From Aegilops tauschii subsp. strangulata (taxonomy: Eukaryota > Streptophyta > Magnoliopsida > Poales > Poaceae), in the NCBI RefSeq assembly GCF_002575655.3, contig NC_053041.3:120248318-120312317 (forward strand): a DNA stretch of 64,000 nucleotides, given 5' to 3'. Each line of letters starts with the position of its first letter. The stretch's first letter is position 1. Shown here one piece after another: positions 57,996 through 64,000 of this stretch. The notes below the pieces were generated by a model. That model did not search any database, had not been told where the DNA came from, and was given only the letters and a program-made list of their open reading frames with translations. A program made the translations under genes and the position numbers.

Positions 57996-59676
57996 TGTAG
58001 CAACCCGACCTCAAACGGTCAAGTCTCTGTGCTTCAGTGTCATCCCTGGATCGGTAATGCTGACACACACAGTACTCGAAGGATTTGTAACAGAGTGGCA
58101 ATCACACACTTATTACATCGAATATCTCAGAAGAGAACTTATTACAATAAATATGGCTTAAGGCCATCTAATACGATAACAGCGGAAGGCTTGGAAGATA
58201 AAGTGAGTCCATAAACTCCAACGGCATAGCTGAGCTGCACGACAACGACCTAGCGAACCTTACTCCTCGTCTGAAAAGTCTGCAACATAATACGTTGCAG
58301 CCCAAAAACGGGTCAGCACATGGAATATGCTGGCAATATAACACAGTAGAGCAATGAACAGAATAAATGCTATCACTACATGCATATATGGCTGGTGGAA
58401 GCTCTATGGTTATAAGGTTTTTGCGAAAAGCCATTTTTTCCCTACAACAAAGGAATAAATTTTATTTAACTATCATGGTAGTTGAAACATCATTGAGAAG
58501 GTTCCTCCAACTCAATCCCAATTAAAGTAATCATTAACAACCCAACATATTAGTTTAGAGTGATGAGATACGATAGGATAATCCAAGTACTAGATACTCA
58601 AGATGTCCATAACCGGGGACACGGTTAATCATGACTAGATTGTACACTCTGCAGAGGTTTGCGCACTTTTCCCCACAAGACTCGATCTCCTCCGTTGGAT
58701 TTCTCGCACTACATGCTGTTTGACCAAGACACAGTCTTTCAGAAGCATTAACTCTAACCCCGGGTAGACAGTACCAACCTACATCCCTCTACATCTGCTA
58801 GCCTACCACTGGAAGAGGTCATGCAACTTACTCAAACTATGCTAGAGCCCATAATAGCTTGTGGCTGCACACGGATGTTTCTAGCATGAATAATCTCACG
58901 ATCCCTTTGAGCCTGGGTGGCGGACCGTAGGATGATCACACGGATGCCCCGGGATCTCCTAGGACAACACTGGATTTCCCAGGTGCCCAAACAAGCAATC
59001 CACCCAGATGTGTATTAAAGTAGCCACCTTAAGTTGAACCATTAATTAACAACTCACATCTGTCATGGATACACTCAAACCCAATCCACGTCTACGAGCA
59101 TAGCATGGCAATATAGGCATAACGTAGAAGTAAATCCCGAGGGTTTGATAATAAAACAGGTAATAGGTTCTATCTCATTAACTACTTCCCAACCCACAAG
59201 TAAATCACATCCTAATCATGCAGTGTTTGAGGATTGGAACTAATGCATAAAAACCGGGTATGAAAAGAGTATGATCAATGTGTTACTTTCCTTGCTGACG
59301 ATCCGCAAAACCTAGAGACTCGTAGTAGCACGCTTCGCACTCCGGGAATTCTATAGCAAACAAAAAATAGCATGCATAAGAAATCAAGCAAAGATGCACG
59401 GGTAAAACTCGAATAAGAAGATCTAACCAGAAAGTTCAACTTAAGAACTCCGGTTTGCAAAAAGAATCAAATCAAACGGAGCAACGAAACTCAAACTGCG
59501 AAAGAAACAAGATCCGGTTACTAATCTGGACTAAAGTCAAATTTTACAGTATCAAAATCTTGTTCAAGTTGGTTAAGCAGAAAGAGGGCTTCGAGACGAA
59601 GATCTAGGCGCTTGAATCGCCTGATTCCGGTAAACGAGCGAAAAGGTAAACTAAAACGAAAATCGGATCAGAAATC
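57996..59676 (-). repeat. 5' LTR of the chromovirus-like gypsy, cut by Angela
   Basis: It matches 49915 to about 51602 over its whole visible length, with scattered substitutions and a small deletion near 58720 relative to the other copy. It stops abruptly at 59676, where the Angela LTR begins. The missing 1 kb should follow the Angela element outside the window. Confidence 0.9.
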
Positions 59677-61376
59677 TGTTGGAAATATGCCCTAGAGGCA
59701 ATAATAAATGGTTATTATTATATTTCTTTGTTCATGGTAATTGTCTATTATTCATGCTATAATTGTATTGTCCGGAAATCGTAATACATGTGTGAATACA
59801 TAGACCACAACGTGTCCCTAGTAAGCCTCTAGTTGACTAGCTCGTTGATCAACAGATAGTCATGGTTTCCTGACTATGGACATTGGATGTCATTGATAAC
59901 GGGATCACATCATTAGGAGAATGATGTGATGGACAAGACCCAATCCTAAGCATAGCATAAAAGATCGTGTAGTTTCGTTTGCTAGAGCTTTTCCAATGTC
60001 AAGTATCTTTTCCTTAGACCATGAGATCGTGCAACTCCCGGATACCGTAGGAGTCCTTTGGGTGTGCCAAACGTCACAACGTAACTGGGTGACTATAAAG
60101 GTGCATTACGGGTATCTCCGAAAGTGTCTGTTGGGTTGGCACGGATCGAGACTGGGATTTGTCACTCCGTGTGACAGAGAGGTATCTCTGGGCCCACTCG
60201 GTAATGCATCATCATAATGAGCTCAATGTGACTAAGGCGTTAGTCACGGGATCATGCATAAAGAGACTTGCCGGTAACGAGATTGAACAAGGTATTGGGA
60301 TACCGACGATCGAATCTCGGGCAAGTAACATACCGATTGACAAAGGGAATTGCATACGGATTGATTGAATCCTCGACACCGTGGTTCATCCGATGAGATC
60401 ATCGTGGAACATGTGGGAGCCAACATGGGTATCCAGATCCCGCTGTTGGTTATTGACCGGAGAGGCGTCTCGGTCATGTCTGCATGTCTCCCGAACCCGT
60501 AGGGTCTACACACTTAAGGTTCGGTGACGCTAGGGTTGTAGAGATATATGTATGCGGAAACCCGAAAGTTGTTCGGAGTCCCGGATGAGATCCCGGACGT
60601 CACGAGAGGTTCTGGAATGGTCCGGAGGTGAAGAATTATATATAGGAAGTCCAGCTTCGGCCACCGGGAAAGTCTCGGGGGTTACCGGTATTGTACCGGG
60701 ACCACCGGAAGGGTCCCGGGGGTCCACCGGGTGGGGCCACCTATCCCGGAGGGCCCCGTGGGCTGAAAGTGGAAGGGAACCAGCCCTTCGTGGGCTGGAG
60801 CGCCCCCCTTGGGCCTCCCCCCATGCGCCTAGGGTTGGGAACCCTAGGGGGAGCTTCCCCCTTGCCTTGGGGGGCAAGGCAACCCCTTCCCCCCTTGGCC
60901 GCCGCCCCCCCTTGGAGATCCCATCTCCCAGGGCCGGCGCACCCCCCAGGGGCCTATATAAAGGGTGGGAGGGCAGCAACACACAGCCTTGGGCGCCTCC
61001 CTCCTCCCCTGCAACACCTCTCTCTCTCTCGCAGAAGCTCGGCGAAGCCCTGCCAGAGACCCGATACATCCACCACCACACCGTCGTGCTGCTGGATCTC
61101 CATCAACCTCTCCTTCCCCCTTGCTGGATCAAGAAGGAGGAGACGTCGCTGCACCGTATGTGTGTTGAACGCGGAGGTGCCGTCCGTTCGGCACTCGGTC
61201 ATCGGTGATTTGGATCATGGCGAGTACGACTCCGTCATCCACGTTCATTGGAACGCTTCCGCTCGCGATCTACAAGGGTATGTAGATGCACTCCTTTCCC
61301 CTCGTTTCTAGTAGACTACATAGATGCATCTTGGTGAGCGTAGGAAAATTTTAAAATTATGCTACGATTCCCAACA
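59677..61376 (+). repeat. 5' LTR of the Angela-type element
   Basis: About 1,700 bp, starting TGTTGGAAATATG and ending CCCAACA. A TATA box, tatataaag, lies at 60955-60963. GC-rich sequence at 60600-61000 opens several long frames on both strands that are not genes. Confidence 0.92.
60955..60963 (+). promoter_or_regulatory. TATA box in the Angela-type LTR
   Basis: The motif tatataaag followed by ggtggga lies about 410 bp before the LTR end, as in BARE-1-like promoters. Confidence 0.7.
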
Positions 61377-61377
61377 G

Positions 61378-61391
61378 TGGCATCATGAGCC
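61378..61391 (+). promoter_or_regulatory. Primer-binding site, diverged
   Basis: One base after the LTR the sequence reads tggcatcatgagcc. This resembles the initiator-tRNA-Met complement used by copia elements (TGGTATCAGAGC) but with changes. Confidence 0.55.
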
Positions 61392-62687
61392 AGGCCTATG
61401 CGTAGTTACTATGCACGAGTAGAACACAAAGCAGTTGTGGGCGTTGAGTTTGCCAATTCTTCTTGCCGCTACTAGTCGTTTCTTGTTTCGGCGGCATTGT
61501 AGGATGAAGCGGCCCGGACCGACCTTACACGTACGCTTACGTGAGACAGGTTCCACCGATTGACATGCAGTAGTTGCATAAGGTGGCTAGCGGGTGTCTG
61601 TCTCTCCTACCTTAGTCGGAAGGATACGATGAAAAGGGTCCTTATGAAGGGTAAATAGAAATTGGCAAATCACGTTGTGGTCATACGTACGTAAGAAAAC
61701 GTTCTTGCTAGAAACCTACAAACCACGTAAAACTTGTAACAACAATTAGAGGACGTCTAACTTGTTTTTGCAGCAAGTGCTATGTGATGTGATATGGCCA
61801 GAAGATGTGATGAATGATATATGTGATGTATGAGATTGATCATATTCTTGTAATAGGAATCACGACTTGCATGTCGATGAGTATGACAACCGGCAGGAGC
61901 CATAGGAGTTGTCTTTATTATTTTGCATGACCTGCGTGTCATTGAATAATGCCATGTAATTTACTTTACTTTGTTGCTAAACGCGTTAGCCATACAAGTA
62001 GAAGTAATCGTTGGCGTGACGACTTCATGAAGACACAATGATGGAGATCATGATGATGGAGATCATGGTGTCATGCCGGTGACGAAGATGATCATGGTGC
62101 CCCGAAGATGGAGATCAAAGGAGCATGATGATATTGGCCATATCATGTCACTATTTGATTGCATGTGATGTTTATCATGTTTTTGCATCTTATTTGCTTA
62201 GAACGATGGTAGTAAGTAAGATGATCCCTTATAATAATTTCAAGAAAGTGTTCACCCTAACTGTGCACCGTTGCGAAGGTTCGTTGTTTCGAAGCACCAC
62301 GTGATGATCGGGTGTGATAGATTCTAACGTTCGAATACAACGGGTGTTGACGAGCCTAGCATGTGCAGACATGGCCTTGGAACACACGCAATACACTTAG
62401 GTTGACTTGACGAGCCTAGCATGTACAGACATGGCCTCGGAACACGGAGGACCGAAAGGTCGAGCATGAGTCGTATAGAAGATACGATCAACATGGAGAT
62501 GTTCACCGATCTTGACTAGTCCGTCTCACGTGATGATCGGACACGGCCTAGTCGAATTCGGATCATGTTTCACTTAGATGACTAGAGGGATGTCTATCTG
62601 AGTGGGAGTTCATTAAAAAATTTGATTAAATGAACTTAATTATCATGAACTTAGTCTAAAATCTTTACACTATGTATTGTAGATCAA
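61392..62687 (+). other. Untranslated leader of the Angela-type element
   Basis: There is no gene in this 1.3-kb stretch. It includes a 60-bp near-duplicate block (ttgacgagcctagcatgt at 62347 and 62407) and a gatgatggagatcatg repeat near 62040-62070. Confidence 0.7.
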
Positions 62688-64000
62688 ATGGCCAACGTTG
62701 TCCTCAATTTCAACGCGTTCCTAGAGAAAACCAAGCTGAAAGATGATGGCAGCAACTATACGGACTGGGTCCGGAACCTGAGGCTCATCCTCATAGTAGC
62801 CAAGAAAGATTATGTCTTAGAAGCACCGCTAGGTGAAGCACCAATCCCAGAGAACCAAGACGTTATGAACGCTTGGCAGCAGCGTGCTGATGATTACTCC
62901 CTCGTTCAGTGCGGCATGCTTTACAGCTTAGAACCGGGTCTCCAATAGCGTTTTGAGAAACATGGAGCATATGAGATGTTCGAGGAGCTGAAACTAGTTT
63001 TTCAAGCTCATGCCCGGGTCGAGAGATATGAAGTCTCCGACAAGTTCTTCAGCTGTAAAATGGAGGAGAACAGTTCTGTTAGTGAGCACATACTCAGAAT
63101 GTCTGGGTTGCACATCCGCTTGTCTCAGCTGGGAGTTAATCTCCCGGATGACGCGGTCATTGACAGAATCCTCCAGTCGCTTCCACCAAGCTACAAGAGC
63201 TTTGTGATGAACTACAATATGCAGGGGATGGAAAAGACCATTCTCGAGGTATATTCAATGCTGAAATCAGCGGAAGGGGAGATCGGAAAAAAACATCAAG
63301 TGTTGATGGTGAATAAAACCACTAAGTTCAAGAAGGGCAAGGGTAAGAATAACTTCAAGAAGGACGGCAAGGGAGTTGCCGCGCCCGGTAAACCAGTTCC
63401 CGGGAAGAAGTCAAAGAATGGACCCAAGCCCGAGACTGAGTGCTTTTATTGCAAGGGAAGTGGTCACTGGAAGCGGAACTGCCCCAAATATTTAGCGGAC
63501 AAGAAGAAGGCCGGCAACACCCAAGGTATATGTGATATACAAGTAATTGATGTGTACCTTACCAGTACTCATAGTAGCTCCTGGGTATTTGATACCGGTG
63601 CGGTTGCTCATATTTGTAACTCAAAACAGGAACTACGGAATAAACGGAGACTGGCAAAGGACGAGGTGACGATGCGCGTCGGGAATGGTTCCAAGGTCGA
63701 TGTGATCGCCGTCGGCACGCTACCTCTGCATCTACCCACGGGATTAGTTTTAAACCTCAATAATTGTTATTTAGTGCCAGCTTTGAGCATGAACATTGTA
63801 TCTAGATCTCGTTTAATTCGAGATGGCTACTCATTTAAATCCGAGAATAATGGTTGTTCTATTTATTTGAGAGATATGTTCTATGGTCATGCCCCGCTGG
63901 TCAATGGTTTATTTTTGATGAATCTCGAACGTGATGTTACACATGTTCATAGTGTGAATACCAAAAGATGTAAAGTTGATAACGATAGTCCCACATACTT
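62688..64000 (+). pseudogene. gag-protease of the Angela-type element, one premature stop, truncated by the window
   Basis: The frame starts MANVVLNFNAFLEKTKLKDD and is interrupted after 86 codons by TAG at 62946. It then stays open in the same frame to the window edge. It contains the gag core, a basic linker, the zinc knuckle CFYCKGSGHWKRNC near 63440 and the protease motif VFDTGAVAHIC near 63590, where the more usual residue after DTG is serine. RT and integrase would follow outside the window. Apart from the stop, the visible frame is intact. Confidence 0.9.

Larger units (their letters stand above)
49915..59676 (-). mobile_element. Ty3/gypsy element, Tekay/Del-like chromovirus, minus strand
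   Basis: Read on the minus strand, the order is a partial 5' LTR (57996-59676), a leader with ORF remnant, gag with a CCHC knuckle, protease, RT, RNase H, integrase with a C-terminal chromodomain-like tail, a polypurine tract, and the 3' LTR (52612-49915). The rest of the 5' LTR lies beyond an Angela insertion outside the window. In the first 230 bp compared by eye the two LTRs differ at about 8 positions, so this element appears somewhat older than the Tat-like gypsy. Every ORF is broken. Confidence 0.9.
59677..64000 (+). mobile_element. Ty1/copia element, Angela/BARE-1 type, 5' part
   Basis: The LTR starts TGTTGGAAATATGCCCTAGA, the familiar start of Angela/WIS/BARE-1 elements of Triticeae. 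It is followed by a primer-binding region, a 1.3-kb leader and a gag-protease frame that runs off the window. The left target sequence is aaatc (59672-59676); the right copy is outside the window. It is inserted in the chromovirus LTR, so it is the younger of the two. Confidence 0.93.

Noticed and set aside
60530..61311. Long overlapping frames on both strands
   Set aside because: They lie inside the GC-rich part of the Angela-type LTR, around its promoter.

Overview
This is a plant nuclear DNA window, almost certainly from a Triticeae grass (wheat, Aegilops or a relative). The basis is the set of transposon families I recognise: a BARE-1/Angela-type copia LTR, Stowaway MITEs starting CTCCCTCC, a CACTA element with GGCCC-rich subterminal repeats, and Tat- and Tekay/Del-like gypsy elements. 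GC-rich exons with GT-AG introns and the absence of bacterial gene organisation also fit. Most of the window is nested transposable elements. The intact or near-intact host-like genes are few and all lie in one block.

Layout. Positions 1-1776 are older repeats. A CACTA-type terminus begins at 1777, and a matching inverted terminus of the same family ends at 44543. Both are flanked by the 3-bp duplication TGA, so 1777-44543 can be read as one giant composite CACTA element of about 42.8 kb, or about 29.8 kb without the nested gypsy. Its left arm (1777 to about 8.8 kb) holds GGCCC-rich subterminal repeats and a decayed minus-strand TNPA-like gene. Its right arm (38.2-44.5 kb) is higher-order tandem repeats. 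The middle (11.5-37.5 kb) carries host-like sequence: a coiled-coil gene with a coding minisatellite (12388-13059, minus), a two-exon SINA-like E3 ubiquitin ligase (14302-15214, minus), an unknown 180-residue gene (17038-17580, plus), a possible spliced unknown gene (34.3-36.2 kb) and a broken 3'-5' exonuclease gene (36947-37502). Stowaway MITEs and three very short LINE tails are scattered among them. A small TIR element (18735-32093) was later split by a 13.0-kb Tat-lineage gypsy element (18951-31958, TSD GTACC). That gypsy carries a broken gag-pol on the plus strand and a six-exon gene on the antisense strand whose reading frame is open throughout.

Right of the CACTA lie a GRF-zinc-finger pseudogene (44985-46234), a 1.07-kb non-autonomous hAT element (46993-48066, perfect 8-bp TSD ATTAACAC), and unassigned sequence to 49.8 kb. 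A minus-strand chromovirus-like gypsy follows (49915-59676). Its distal LTR is split at 59677 by a plus-strand Angela-type copia element that runs off the window at 64000.

How it fits together. No cellular pathway is encoded here. The reading is insertion history: the CACTA entered an older sequence and carries or encloses host-like genes; the small TIR element entered the CACTA interior; the Tat gypsy entered that element; the chromovirus sits outside and was hit by Angela. Nearly all retrotransposon reading frames are broken, often by stop codons of the kind expected from C-to-T decay of methylated DNA. All family assignments are from reading the sequence only; no database search was run.
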